Source: Symbiodinium natans (taxonomy: Eukaryota; Sar; Dinophyceae; Suessiales; Symbiodiniaceae). Taken from it: 64,000 nt of DNA. Within the stretch, counting starts at the first letter, position 1; every line of letters starts with the position of its first letter. The stretch covers positions 475,806 to 539,805 of the forward strand of contig CAJNDS010002103.1 of NCBI GenBank assembly GCA_905221605.1. The letters run 5' to 3'. A program made the translations under genes and the position numbers. The notes under the pieces were generated by a model. It saw only the letters and a program-made list of their open reading frames with translations, was not told where the DNA came from and made no database searches. Of this stretch, positions 1 to 11,249 are shown in pieces.

Positions 1-111
1 CTTAAACCCTAAACCCTAAACCCTAAACCCTAAACCCTAAACCCTAAACCCTAAACCCTAAACCCTAACCCCGCTCCGTAAACCCTAAAACCTCAACCCT
101 AAACCCTAAAG
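1..111. repeat. Telomeric array, CCCTAAA type
   Basis: About nine uninterrupted CCCTAAA units fill the first 67 bases, followed by degenerate units to about 111. The C-rich strand reads 5' to 3' from the left edge, the orientation expected of a left chromosome end. The array is short, so it could also be another interstitial tract at a contig edge. Confidence 0.85.
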
Positions 112-119
112 TACAAAGC

Positions 120-1300
120 AACAGCTGCTTAGTTCGATCAGACGGGGTACTTCCGTCGCGGAACTCTCCGCCCGCAGAATTCAACAGGGTGGGCACTCCA
201 GGCATACTCGGCCGGACTCTTGCGGGCATCTCTGGGCACGTCTCTGAGCACTCCAGGGATACTCGGCGGGGACTCTCTGCGGGTGCTTCTTTGGGGGTGT
301 TTCTTTTAAAGTTTTTTTCCTGGGAAACGTGGGCACTCCAGGGACATACTCGGGTTCTGTGTGGGCCTAAAACCTAAACCCTAAACCCTAAACCCTAAAC
401 CCCTAAACCCTAAACCCTAAACCCTAAACCCTTTCTTGGGATGTCATTTTTGTTTCTCCCGGGCTCGGCGGGACTCGTTGTGGGCTTCTCTGGGGACTCG
501 AGAGATTTACTCAGCTGCTTGGTATAGGGTTTAGAGTCCTATCGTGGTAGTATCATACGACAGACAATGAACAAAAGTATTATACATAATACTGACATAT
601 ATATATATATATATGTGTTTTCTATTTTGATTCTATGTGCCTACTACGCATATCCTTGGACCCGCAGCAGCCAAAGCTTCAGTGACCCAAGGGCGGCGCC
701 ATCCGCCCATCGCACACTTGGCCCTGCAACCTTTCGTCCCATGTGCAATGGTTTAGGGTGTAGGGTTTAGGGTTTAGGGCTTCGGGTTTACGGTTGAGCG
801 TTGAGGGTTTAAGGGGGTCTCTTTAGGGTTTCTTTAGAGCAATATACCCGTTACACGGGAAACTAACCCAATAATTGTGGCACTTTCCTTTTTCTTGCAG
901 CGGTTGAGGATATTCTAGGTAAGGAAGATGGTGGTCACTCAAGGGTGTTATGGGTCCAAGGATTGTTGGTTCGAGGGTTGAGGGCCTTGCTGGAATGGTT
1001 GTGCGCAAGCACCACATCCACTGAGTTCAGCGTGCATCATGGTTCATGTCATTGGCTTTCATGTAAACTTTGGATACAACCCCCACCAAATAACAGTCAT
1101 ATATAGGAGCCTACTAAGACATAACTGGTGCTATAATTAGGGATGTAGAGGTGAGGGGCTGTATCCAATGTAAACTGCATGCTCACCCTGCTTTTGCTGG
1201 CCTTCGGCGAGGGTTTAGGGTTTAGATGGGTTTCGGGTTTAGGGTTCAGGGTTTAGGGTTAGGGTTTAGGGTTTAGGGTGCAGGTTACCTCTTGTTAGGG
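120..1300. other. Subtelomeric stretch without a recognisable gene
   Basis: Telomere-like tracts at 366-431, 757-790 and 1210-1280 alternate with unique sequence. There is an (AT)n run near 597-614. The 880-940 segment has a pyrimidine-rich tract ending in CAG and then a GTAAGG, resembling a micro-exon between splice signals, but no protein is recognisable. Confidence 0.4.
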
Positions 1301-1415
1301 GATAGGATTAGGGGACCCTTGGGGATACAGACCCTCGCAATAAGGTCCCTGTTTAAGAGAGCCAGAAGAGGGTTCAGAAGGGTTCCCTTTTTAAGGGCCC
1401 CCCTTATCCTACCTA
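1296..1415. repeat. Dispersed repeat family C, copy 1
   Basis: The segment contains a block beginning GATAGGATTAGGGGACCC and continuing through AAGGTCCCTGTTTAAGAGAG. It is closely matched at 36796-36890, and the end motif near 1400 (TTAAGGGCCCCCCTTATCCTAC) reappears at 37048-37073. Two copies 35 kb apart indicate a dispersed non-coding repeat. Confidence 0.7.
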
Positions 1416-1419
1416 GGAC

Positions 1420-1526
1420 CCTAAGGCTCCATGTGCCCATATAGTAGACCTAGGCCTTAAAGGGGTTCCTACAAGGGTACCTTAAGGCCTAGGTATCTAC
1501 TCAAAGGGTACATGGAGCCTTTGGGG
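1420..1526. repeat. Foldback repeat family B, copy 1
   Basis: The terminal arms CTAAGGCTCCATGT and ACATGGAGCCTTTG are inverted copies flanking a folded centre. Related hairpins with the arm CTAAGGGTCCATGTACC lie at 29389-29495 and 38214-38332. The structure is MITE-like and non-coding. Confidence 0.65.
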
Positions 1527-1539
1527 GACTTGTTAGTCT

Positions 1540-2110
1540 CAAAACGCCATTCGTGCCATCGAGTTGCTGTGGAGGTGCTGCCATCGAACGTCACCTCTGC
1601 CGCGGGGATCGTCGCAGTGTCGTCGATCCGTCCTTAGTGACTCATGGTCGACTCATCGTCTCTCAGTGCTCAGGCATAGCAAGATGACAATATGATAATC
1701 TAATCCTGAAATATTCTGTTATAAACATGATATGATCATATAGTAGCAACCTCAAGCTATTCACCAGTACCTGTTCAGAAGTGCGGAGACGCATGGGGAG
1801 GGAGAGGGAGAGTCCTGCTGCAGCTGGGATGCCACTAAGTATATCCGACATGTCCGTGTGACCGCAGGCATGTGGATTCCAGACATTGTGTCTCAGGCTC
1901 CGGTGCACCACTACTTTGTGGAGGTTCACACTTGACTTGTGGGTTCTGGGCGATTTTGCAGCTCCTACATGTAGCTCAGAGGACCTAGGCATGGTTTAGT
2001 ATTGCAGGAAAAACCCCGACAAATCTCAAATCTCGCATTCAACTGTCTTTTCATGAGAATTCGCTGATATATCGTGAGGCTGCGAAGTACTTCTGCAAAC
2101 CGCAGCCTCC
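1540..2110. other. Non-repetitive stretch, no gene assigned
   Basis: Unique sequence lies between telomere-like tracts. A 109-codon minus frame (1663-1992) is open, but its composition looks random and no motif is visible, so no gene is called. Confidence 0.3.
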
Positions 2111-2414
2111 TCCTAAACCCTAAACCCTAAACCCTGAATCTTTTCACAAGTAATACGGCTACCATGGACCATAGAAGACAAGGCTTGAGCCTGGCGGCGG
2201 TCCATCATGCTAGTGGCCGTTCCAGGAAGCTCAGGTCTAGGGTTTGGGGTTTAGGGCTTAGGGTTCAGGGTTTAGGGTTTAGGGTGTAGGGTTTAGGGTT
2301 TATAGGGCTTATAGGGTTTAGGCATCGAGTCGAAGGGCGTGCTCTCTAGCAGCATATCCCGACATCACTACAGCAACGCTTTTTTTCTGGCGACAGCTAG
2401 GGTCTAGTCTAACT

Positions 2415-2531
2415 GTACTTAAAGGATGGGGGGGACTTAGTAAGTAGGGTTATCATTAGGGCAACTATAGTTACAATTACTTACAATTCACTTATAACCC
2501 TGCTTACTAAGTCCTCTGATTTTTCAAGTAC
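2415..2531. repeat. Foldback repeat family D
   Basis: The left arm GACTTAGTAAGTAGGGTTAT is the inverse of the right arm ATAACCCTGCTTACTAAGTC, and outer bases (GTACTTAAAGGAT / TTTTCAAGTAC) extend the pairing. Related arms with CTTACTAAGTCCCCTGATCC occur at 19420-19580, with diverged versions near 39470-39560 and 41430-41535. Confidence 0.65.
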
Positions 2532-3088
2532 GGATCCATGTGTTTGTGTAGTATCAACTTGGGGTTGATAAGGGGTTCCTTTACAGTAGTTTCAGAGCCC
2601 AAGTATATACCATATAGGTACAAGGATCCTTAGTCTAAGGGAGACATTTTCCAGAGAGAAAGCAGACGATCTGGAAGTTCCTCGGCTCTCTTGGGCATTT
2701 TTCACGGTTTGGAGCGTTTAGAGGGATTTTGGGGTTGGGTCTGTATGGTGTTTCGGCTTACCGGTTTGGGGTTTAGGGGGTTTAGGGTATTTTTGGGGGT
2801 ATATAGGTTTATGCTGTCCAGGACTTCTGGGTTTGGGGTTTAGGTTTCTGGACAACCCTAAACCCTAAACCCTAAACCCTAAACCCTAAACCCTACACCC
2901 TAAACTCTACTTTCATTTGAGCCCTTGCGTACGTCGTCCTCTGCACCGGGGAAGAGACTCGGAGCTGAAAGTTTGCCCTAAACCCTAAACCCTACACCCT
3001 AAACCCTAAACCCTAAACCCTAAACCCTAAACCCTAAACCCTAAACCCTGAACCTTCAGAAGTCGGCGGTATCTAGGAAAGAACATGC

Positions 3089-3192
3089 TTGGGATGTCTC
3101 CCCCGAATACTAACAGCCCTTAATACCGGACTATGGTAGGGGATACTATAGGGCCTACGAAGGACTGTTGGTATAAGGGGGAGCATCCCAAA
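3089..3192. repeat. Foldback repeat family A, copy 1
   Basis: Arms TTGGGATGT...AACAGCCCTTA and AAGGACTGTTGGTATAAGGG...CATCCCAA form a long hairpin. The same arms recur at 24413-24530, 31999-32062, 57030-57145 and 61127-61230. No target duplication is obvious at this copy. Confidence 0.75.
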
Positions 3193-3971
3193 ATATGGTG
3201 TAAGTTGTTATGGTATTTCCATCAGTTTCATCAACAGCCCTAAACCCTAAAACCTAAACCCTAAACCCTAAATCCTGAACCCTAAACCCTAAACCCTAAA
3301 CCCTGAACCCTAAACCCGAAACCCTAAACCCCAAACCCTAAGCAGCCCGGATAGAACGACCTGGCAGCAGTGACGCACGTCTTTTGCCTTCTGCCCCGGC
3401 TCCAGGGGCGAACATAAGGTTTAGGGTTTAGGGTTCAGGGTTTAGGGTTTAGGGTTTAGGGTTTGGGGTTTAGGGTTTAGCGGAATTTACATAGGGCTTT
3501 GAGGTTTCAGGGTCTTTTTGGAGGATTTCAGGGCTTTGAAGCAGGGCTCTACGGTAGCCAAGGTTCAGAATTTCAGGGCTTGTTGGGCTATACATTACCC
3601 ATAGTAGGTTTTAGGGCTTGTGGTCTACAGGCCCTTGATGGCAGGCAATTTGCACGGAATGGGATGGTTAGGGCATTCCGGTCGGCTGGAAGGTTTACAG
3701 GCTACTTGGAACCACCTTTAAACAGGTTTAGGGTTTAGGGTTTAGGGATTAGGGTTTAGGGATTTAGGGTTTAGGGTTTAGGGTTTAGGGTTTAGGGTTT
3801 AGGTTTTAGGATTTAGGGTTTGGGGTTTAGGGTTCCAGGTTCTACGGATCCTCGTACAGGGCCCGTGGAGTAGAGGAAAAGCCCGTGCCATGAACCACGA
3901 AAAGCGGCGATGGGTCACCTGAGTGCAAAAGGCAAAATCCTAAACCAACATTGAAGGTCCTAAGCCTGGAG

Positions 3972-4022
3972 AAGAAGAAGAAGAAGAAGAAGTAGTAGTA
4001 GTAGTAGTAGTAGGTAGTAGTG

Positions 4023-4071
<49 letters not shown>

Positions 4072-4084
4072 CAGCAACAGCAGC

Positions 4085-4146
<62 letters not shown>

Positions 4147-4147
4147 C

Positions 4148-4190
<43 letters not shown>
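3972..4190. repeat. GAA/GTA trinucleotide microsatellite
   Basis: Seven or eight GAA units pass into about 65 GTA units with a few interruptions (GCAGCAACAGCAGCAG near 4070). The array lies between direct repeats of GGTCCTAAGCCTGGAG (about 3957 and 4191), which suggests expansion from a duplicated unit. It is open in several frames as poly-Val or poly-Thr, an effect of the repeat. Confidence 0.95.
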
Positions 4191-4191
<1 letters not shown>

Positions 4192-4213
4192 GTCCTAAGC
4201 CTGGAGTAGTAGT

Positions 4214-4405
4214 GGCTTTCTTCAACATGTCAACTGTTGGGCAGGTCTGAAAAAACTCAACAGTCGGAGCAAAGACCGTGTAACCATCGTAAACCCTGAA
4301 CCCCGCAAACCAACATGGATCTTTGTAGTGTTTAAGCTTGTGCGATGGGAAGCGTGCGCTTTGCACCAGATGAAGACTGCACCAGTCCGAGTCCTCTAAA
4401 GCCAT
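4214..4405 (-). CDS. Coding-like exon, unknown protein
   Basis: An ATG-started frame of about 63 codons begins MALEDSDWCSLHLVQ and includes a FAGFRVYDGYTVF stretch rich in aromatic residues. The composition is protein-like, unlike the competing frames, which are broken by stops. It runs into the GTA microsatellite, where it would become poly-Thr, so the exon probably ends near 4214. No family was recognised. It may be a first exon of a minus-strand gene or a gene relic. Confidence 0.35.
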
Positions 4406-4743
4406 CTCAAACTAACGCTAACAAGGCTGAAAGCAGTAAAGCCTAAACCCTAAACCCCGCTGAACTCTTTCTTACAAGCAGTGGCCGCGCGCTGAGACTC
4501 CCTGAGTCGTCTCCGAAAGGGGCCAGGAGCTTGGCACGCCATGGAAGACAAGCATCGCGCTAAGGCACGTTCAAGTTCAACAGGTTCTGGCCTGCCAAAC
4601 TGCTGCCCCAAGGAATTGCAGTACAAACGCCCACCCTTACTCAGCGCAAGAAGCCTGCTGCATCCCACACTGTCCGGCACCCTCATTAAAGGCGCCTGTG
4701 CAAGCACATGCGCTTTGGCAAGGCTTTCGATGGCCGCGGGCTT

Positions 4744-4945
4744 TCAGGTGCATGTTGCAGTGATAGCGTTCTCACCTGTGCATGTTGACGAGGACATAGA
4801 GCTGACCACGGCATCCAAGCCAGATTTGATCCCAACATCGGAGCAGCAACCGGCGTTCTTGACGCAGGTCACATATGCACCCACTGCCGTGCAAGTCCCT
4901 GCCGTGTCAACGTTCGCAGCCTGGATGGCACCTGGGATCCCCAAG
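4744..4945 (-). CDS. Cysteine-rich C-terminal exon, probably a secreted protein
   Basis: A minus frame of about 66 codons ends in TGA at 4744-4746 and encodes a Cys-rich segment with regularly spaced cysteines, including TCTAVGAYVTCVKNAGCC and the end SSSTCTGENAITATCT. The spacing resembles extracellular Cys-rich repeats. The plus frame across the same bases (4541-4948) is also open but lacks such regularity. Further upstream exons were not found because the next 300 bases are low complexity. The product is not identified. Confidence 0.45.
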
Positions 4946-4989
4946 TAACCCAGCGGTAACAAGGTCTCCCTTTTTTTAGCACTTGGTAG

Positions 4990-5260
4990 TTTTTTACAAG
5001 GGAGCTAGGCCACCCCCCCCACCCACCCCCACCACCCCCACCGCCCCAACCCAAAAACAACAACCATAGAACACAAATATGAAGAAGAATAATAAGCATA
5101 ATGATAATTATATATATATGTAATAATATGCGACACCCCCTTCATGCACCCGCGCCTTTTTCTAAGGAACCCACGTCTGCGCAACTTCTCGCATATAGTG
5201 CCTTCGAACCCTGAAATAAAACTCTCACACTGGGAAGGGGTTGGCATTATATACATATAC
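4990..5260. other. C-rich and A/T-rich low-complexity stretch
   Basis: A (CCCCCACC)n-like run at 5012-5050 is followed by A/T-rich sequence with a TATATATA core near 5108. No gene is supported. Confidence 0.6.
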
Positions 5261-5299
5261 AGTATACACCGTCTTCAAAACTTCTAAATCTTCGTACAT

Positions 5300-5380
5300 C
5301 AAGGCCTTGGATTGAAGAGATTGAAGATGCCAAGGAAAAGTTTTCTTCGGCATCTTCAATCTTCAATCCAAAACCTTTCG
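5300..5380. repeat. Short perfect foldback
   Basis: The segment AAGGCCTTGGATTGAAGAGATTGAAGATGCC is followed immediately by its near-perfect inverse (GGCATCTTCAATCTTCAATCCAAAACCTT). The theme (GATTCAAGATTCAAGGTGCC) is shared with the larger hairpin at 11056-11244. Confidence 0.75.
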
Positions 5381-5399
5381 GAACGTTTTTTTCCGGAAA

Positions 5400-6400
5400 T
5401 AGGATGTGTTTTTGTAGGACTTAGGGGCTCTCCTCTATAGGAACTAAGGAAACCACGAACTTCAGGGGTTTGGGAATACAATTTGGGGGAATGAAATTCA
5501 AGAACTGAGGTTTAAGGAATAAGATTTAGGAATCCGGCTCTTTAGATTTTAGGGCAAAGGACTTGATAAATAAGATTGGCTTGTAAAATGTAAGGACTCC
5601 TCTCTTGAGGACTTAAGGCTGCCCTTCATTAGGGCTTAGGGAATAACATTGAGGGAATAAGATCTAGGGAACAAGATTTAGGGATCCCGCTCGTTAGGAT
5701 TCAGTGATCAGGATTTGGGGAATGGGACCCTTAAGTTTAGGGTTTAGGGTTTAGGGTTTAGGGTTCAGGGTTTAGGGCTTAGGGTTTTCAGGAGGAGAGC
5801 CCCTAAATCTTGAAAAGGGGGGCCTTTTCAAAATAATCCCATTCCCCAAGTCCCTTTTCGCAAATCCCTGAAGACTGGGATCCCTAAATCCTACTCCCGC
5901 CCTACATCTTCTTTCTTTCCTGTCATTCAAATCACAAAGAGGAGAGCCCCTAGGAGAGCCCTAAACCCGAAAGCTAAAACGAACCCTATATTGCCTAATT
6001 TTCTAAACCCTGAAGAGCGGGATCCTTTAATCTTATTACCTCATACTTTCTCTCAAATCCTACTCCCCAACCCTAAATATCGGCCCTTACATCTCAACAA
6101 GCAGACCCTATTCCCTTAATCCTTTTCGCTAAGTCCTAAACAGTGGGGTCCCGTAATCTTCTTCCCCATCTCAGTCCCTGAAAATTATTCCCTAGGTCCG
6201 ATTCTCTAAAGTCAAAAGAAGGGGCCGTAACTCTTAAAGAGGAGAGCCCCAAATCCTAAAGCTGCAAGCCTAAACCCTCTAAACCCTAAACTTAAGCCTA
6301 AATCCGAGGCTTGGGCCCTAGAGAGTGACTGTTCCCTAAATATTCCGGTAAATTCTGAAGAGCGGGATCCCTAACTCTTATTCCCTATATCGTCTTTCCT
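5400..6400. other. Degenerate repeat field, no gene
   Basis: Loosely repeated phrases (GGGAATAAGATTTAGGGAT, GAGAGCCCCTAAATCCT, GCGGGATCCCTAA) occur in direct and inverted order around a telomere-like tract at 5738-5785. The block from 5460 to 5730 is roughly inverted at 5800-6400, suggesting a large diverged foldback. No coding signal was seen. Confidence 0.45.
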
Positions 6401-6659
6401 TAATGTCCTTCAAATCCAAAACTTACTTCTCCTATAGCCCCGTTAAAAAAAGGTTTAAACTCTTACAGAGGATATGCATAAAGGGCCCGGCAACTGAGAA
6501 TCAAACTGGAAACTGGAGAGCCGAATCAAAAGCCCTGCTGATGTTTCTTTTTCCAACGCTGACGCCCATCGCTTCAGCGAGGATGCCGGGCCGAACCTGG
6601 CCGCAGGGATTGCTGAACCTGGCCGCAGGGATTGCTGAGGAAGGGTGGCTTTGCCGGGA

Positions 6660-6870
6660 CAGATTCTGGGAGATGGCATATAAAGCTAAGGGTGGGGTCT
6701 TGGGTTAAGATACTCTTGAGATGCCATTTTTTCACGAGCATCCCATGGCCACGTCAGATTCACCTCTTCGTGATATGGCTGCCACTTTTCGGCCGCCTGT
6801 CATGGATGCTGAAACGGCTTTTGATTTGTTTCTTAGCGCTAACTTCTATTTTGATGATACGGGCGACAGA
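6660..6870 (+). pseudogene. Coding-like fragment, unknown
   Basis: A frame starting with ATG near 6720 (MPFFHEHPMATSDSPL) has protein-like composition for about 50 codons, including ETAFDLFLSANFYFDDTG, and then hits TGA. It sits in a telomere-poor region whose downstream frames are broken. It could be a first exon with an unseen donor or a decayed gene. No family was recognised. Confidence 0.25.
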
Positions 6871-6999
6871 TGACAGCTGGATGGCAAACGAGCTGACATC
6901 ACAAACCCCCACAGGCTCAAGACTCGAAGTCCATGTGGAAGATCTCCTCCAGCACCCTTTTGCTCCGGCGCCACTCTGCAACGAGGAGATGGAAAACCG

Positions 7000-9560
7000 C
7001 TGAGCCCCTGTCACTGCGAGCCTTGAGCTGGACGCATAGCCTGTAGTGCTTTGTCTCGGTGGCATCCTCTAGGAACTCGTCGCCCTTTGTCGCTCAAGCC
7101 TGACACATGATGACCATTTTTTGGCCAGGCGTCTCTCGCACCCCAGGTTCACCATCGCCTCGACCAAAGATGCCACCCCCACTGACATATTGAAGCCATG
7201 GCCAAGGATGAAGCACTCAAACAAATGATGATGAGGCACCCCAGCCGAAGGGCTCAGGACAAGTCACCCCACATTGCCGAAGATGAAACACCCGAACTGC
7301 TGCCTTTACTAGTCGGCTACTTCTGCATCGCGACATCCGTTAACTTGCACTGAACCTCCTGACTACGACGGTCAAGGACTGTGATGTCTGCGGGTTTATA
7401 CAAGGGATGATGCTGGGCTTGCACTTGGGGAAGGATCACGACAGCAAAATGACCGATGACGACACAAGTAGGAGCCCAGTACTTGAAGTGTCAGGAGGCG
7501 GAGGGGTACAAATGCCACCCTGCAGCCGAAGGCGCTAAGCAAACAACTGCACTATAGGCTATAGGTCGCGTGTAACGTTGCGGTCTATGACTAGAGGTCT
7601 GTTACCTGAGCCTGGGTTTGAAAGGATGCTTTGGACGGGCCCAGATTCAGAAGAGCCCCGACCCAAAGCCCCAAACCTCAACCCTAAAACCTAGAATGAC
7701 AACTAAAACACCCCGTTGCTTTTCAAGGTTGAGGTTCGAGGGTTGGGACGCAAGGCCTTTGGGGCGCAGAAATAGTAAGATTGGGCTGTCCACTGTCGCT
7801 CGCAGGGTTCTGGATTCGGGCTTGCGCGAACCCCAAGCCACGCCTTCCTGAGGGCCCGATGGAGGAAGATCCTGCACCGTTGGACCTGGCAAGCAGCTCC
7901 CTGAAGAGGCTGAACCGAATATGTGAAGAGGCCTTCAAGGGCTTTGGATCTCTGCTGAAAAAACGTTGTCAAGGGTCGTCGTGAAGTCATGGCGGGCTTC
8001 GGGCATCTTTGTGTTTACTGGATGAAGTCACGTTCCGGGTAGCGCCAACTGTGAAAAAAGCTTTCTATGCAAACTTTGCGACTTAAAAGAAGCTTTGTTA
8101 GGGTTGATGGGACGAAGAGGGCGCCGCTGCCGAAGCTCCACACCCTTAACCCCAAACCCTAAACTATAGCCCCTAAGTTGTTAAAGCCGTGGCTAAGAAA
8201 GCCCAGAACCAAAACACTCTGAACTATTAACCCTACCCCCGCCCCGAATTCCCAATGCCCCCAAATCCGAAAGCCGAAGGTCTGAGAAACCTGGGCGCGA
8301 AGCCTGGTCGAGAGACGGCGGTAGATAGCACTTGCGACAGGGTAATCCCAGATCCGGCAACCCTCGAACGCTTCAGACACCAAGCTCAATGGCAATCCGA
8401 AGCCCCGAAACCTTAAACCCGCAGCCTGCATTATTCTGTGACCTGCCGAAGCGGAATCCACAGAAGCCTCATGGCCTCGTCTCGACATGGTGAACAGGGT
8501 CTACTACAGACAGACTGTCAGACATCATCGAGAGTCAAGTTCAGACCGGGGACACCAATCGTCGCAGGGGCGAGCTTCTTCAGGAAGCCGGGCATGCCGG
8601 CTGTGAGGCCACGGGTCGATGCCATGGCCTCGAACAAAGACAAGGTGGAAACCCTGAGCCAGATGACTGCCAGCGTATTGAAGTGAGTCCTTGCCGAGGC
8701 AATCAAGAACAAACTGCCCACGGATGTGCATGGCCTGAAGGGATCCGCTCACATTGTCGCTTTTTTGCACGTTGCTCCACCTCATCATGCTCTGTTGAAG
8801 GCTCGGGAACCCGATGCGCAACGTTGCGACCTACATGTCAATGTTCGAAGAAGATTACTTACTGGCCTCGGGGCACGCATTCACAACACGTGGTCATGCC
8901 AACACACATATTCACCACAACCCCTTGCCCAGTCTGGCTTTTCAGCGACACGCTCCAGACAAAGGATGGCCGGATCTCTGAAGGAGCTGACGTGGAAATG
9001 CCAAGCGCCTGTTATTTATTCTTGCTTTGGGACGCTTCCTTTTGGAGATGCTCGTGGAGACAAAATCGCATCATCCTAGCACCGGGCGCCGATGCCAAAG
9101 CTTTATCTGATGGCCCTCTCTGAAACGCACACTTCCTCAAGATGCTGGCGGCCCGGGCGGCCCGGGGCTTGGCAGGCCAGCGGCGAGCGATGCCACAGCC
9201 TGGCAACAAGGGTAAGTAAGGCAAAACATTCATTGGGAAACAACCACGATGCATGAGGGCAGGCAGCGCTCGACGCCTTTGTTTTCTCTCAAGGTTCGGA
9301 TGCTCTGCTGAAGTCGAAGAGAGGCGATGTCGGCAGCTAGTGTACATGGGATGAAAAGGAGCAGCATGGATATGGTTGCCGTGATGCTTGAACTAATGAT
9401 GTAGTTGACTGTAGCACAAAAACACGCAAACACACTCGTACTTACTGTGTTTGCTGACTCAATTATAATACTACTACACAAAATGGGTGAAAACCGGCTT
9501 CGGAGGACGAGTGACAGGGGTTCAGTGGATGGCAAGGCTTAAGGCCCTAAGGTTTAAAGA
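7000..9560. other. Telomere-repeat-poor region with broken coding-like pieces
   Basis: About 2.5 kb is nearly free of telomere-like units. On the plus strand two segments look protein-coding. At 7858-7983 the frame MEEDPAPLDLASSSLKRLNR continues to a TGA. At 8525-8682 the frame includes KDKVETLSQMTASVL and is followed exactly by GTGAGT, a splice-donor consensus. If read through one TGA, the same frame stays open to about 9079. The pieces may be exons or a decayed retrogene; no homologue is recognised. Confidence 0.3.
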
Positions 9561-9779
9561 GTCGAGTAGACTCTGCCAAAGCCTCCTTCAACGGAGGCAC
9601 AATGAGCATGAGATGCCTGCAAATGGAGGTTTTTCAAATCTGAACTCAATGCTAAACCACTACTAAGCTCTAAAACCCCGAGGCCTTAAGATGAAGGGAT
9701 TGGGAGTTTGAACCCGAGACCCTAAATTCGAGACCGCGAAGAGAAGGGATCATTAGTTGAGAAAGGTTGGGAAGGAGGC

Positions 9780-10680
9780 CCGCCCCCCCCCACCACCCCA
9801 CCTCCACCCCCTAAAGACCCCAAATTTTGGGGGTCAACTTTAGAAGAGCTACCTGACCCACAAAAACTGCCCCTTTCCCCCGTGTCCTTGCTGCCGGATG
9901 CGCGAAAGGGATCGGGATGGATGCCATTGGCAGCCTCGGCATGTCGTGCGACATTTCGGACCTAAGCCAGGCTAGGGTAAGTTTAGGGTCCGGGTAAGTT
10001 TAGGGTTTAAAGTAATGTAGGGCTGAATTTAAGGTCTGGGGGGTGAGCTGTTCCAGGCTAAGGTGGAAGGGCTGGTGGAAGTCAAGGGTGTGGGTTTAGG
10101 GTTTAGGGTTGAGGGATGAGGGCTGAGGGCTTAGGGTGTAGGGCTTTCGGGATTAGGGTTTAGGGTTATAGGGTGCAGGGTTAGGGCTGAGGACCTTAAG
10201 GTTTAGGGTTCAGGGTTTAGGTCAAAACACCCCACCCCACCCCAACCCCACCCCAAACCAAGCCACCCACCCCTCCCTTAGAGGACTGCGGCTTGACAAC
10301 CTTTTACAACCAACCCTGCACGCCTCCCACCTCTAACTCACCTCATCTAGGGGCAGCGGTTTGAACAACCACTACCTGCCTCGGCTGCGGTTTGAGCAAC
10401 CACAACCTTGGCTTACGATGCCCCGAAGAATCCTCCCTCCCCAAAGCCCTGCACACTAAACCACTCAACCTCCCTAAACCCCTAAACCTCCCCCCCCTTC
10501 CCCCCCTCCCAAAGTCCAATGCTGGGCCGCCCGGCGGGATGCATCGCCAACCAGAGCAGGTGGCGGCACTTTAGGGCTTAGGGTTTAGGCTGTAGGGTTT
10601 AGGCTTTCGGGTTTAGGTTTTAGGTTGTAAGGTTTGGGGTTTAGGGGGGGTTTAGGGTTTAGGTTTTAGGGTTTTTAAGG
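9780..10680. other. C-rich and telomere-like intergenic stretch
   Basis: Homopolymer-rich DNA (CCCCCCCCC near 9782, CCACCCC runs at 10229-10275 and 10490-10510) alternates with telomere-like tracts at 10090-10225 and 10573-10670. No gene is seen. Confidence 0.6.
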
Positions 10681-11055
10681 CTTCAGGATGTTGAGTGTTG
10701 GTTGGGGCGATGGGTTTGGATGATTTTGGTGCTTGGGCCAGGATGACTAATCTCCAGCCCTGAAAGCCTTATCCAACCCTGACAACCGATTTTGAAAGAG
10801 TTTAAAAGATGGCAAAAGAAGGAGCAAGAAAAGCGCTAGGGTGGGATCCTGTTCCGCAAAGCTTATGTTCTTAATCTTCTTCCTCAAAACCTATTGTTAA
10901 AGCAAAAACCATATGCGGGTGGTCCTTAATCCCTGAAGAGGAGAACCAATCCTGAAAAGTGACAGTTACCTGACGGATTCCCTTAATCGCTAGACGCGAA
11001 AACGTAGCAAGATGTAACGATTCAACCTGAATTTTAATGCGGCTTGGAAACAAAA

Positions 11056-11244
11056 GATGAGACCGATTCAAATGACCGATTCAAATCGATTCAAAACGTG
11101 TTTAACTTGAATACGCTTTTGGATTAAAGATTCAAGATTCAAGGTGCCCAGGAGAACTTGCCCTGGCATCTTGAATCTTGAAACTTGAATCCAAAGCGTA
11201 TTCAAGTTGAATAGGTTTTGAATCGATTTGAATCGGTTTCATCT
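11056..11244. repeat. Long hairpin (foldback) of about 90-bp arms
   Basis: The arm from 11056 (AGATGAGACCGATTCAAAT ... GATTCAAGATTCAAGGTGCC) is mirrored by the arm ending at 11244 (TTGAATCTTGAAACTTGAAT ... ATTTGAATCGGTTTCATCT) with only a small loop near 11152. Transcribed, it would form a long dsRNA stem. No protein is encoded. It may be a MITE; target duplications were not resolved. Confidence 0.8.
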
Positions 11245-11249
11245 TGTTC

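Noticed and set aside
1663-1992. 109-codon minus frame near the left end
   Set aside because: No domain, no splice signals, no protein-like regularity.
3842-4405. 187-codon minus frame with poly-Thr
   Set aside because: The central part is the GTA microsatellite. Only the ATG-proximal 63 codons were kept as a weak exon.
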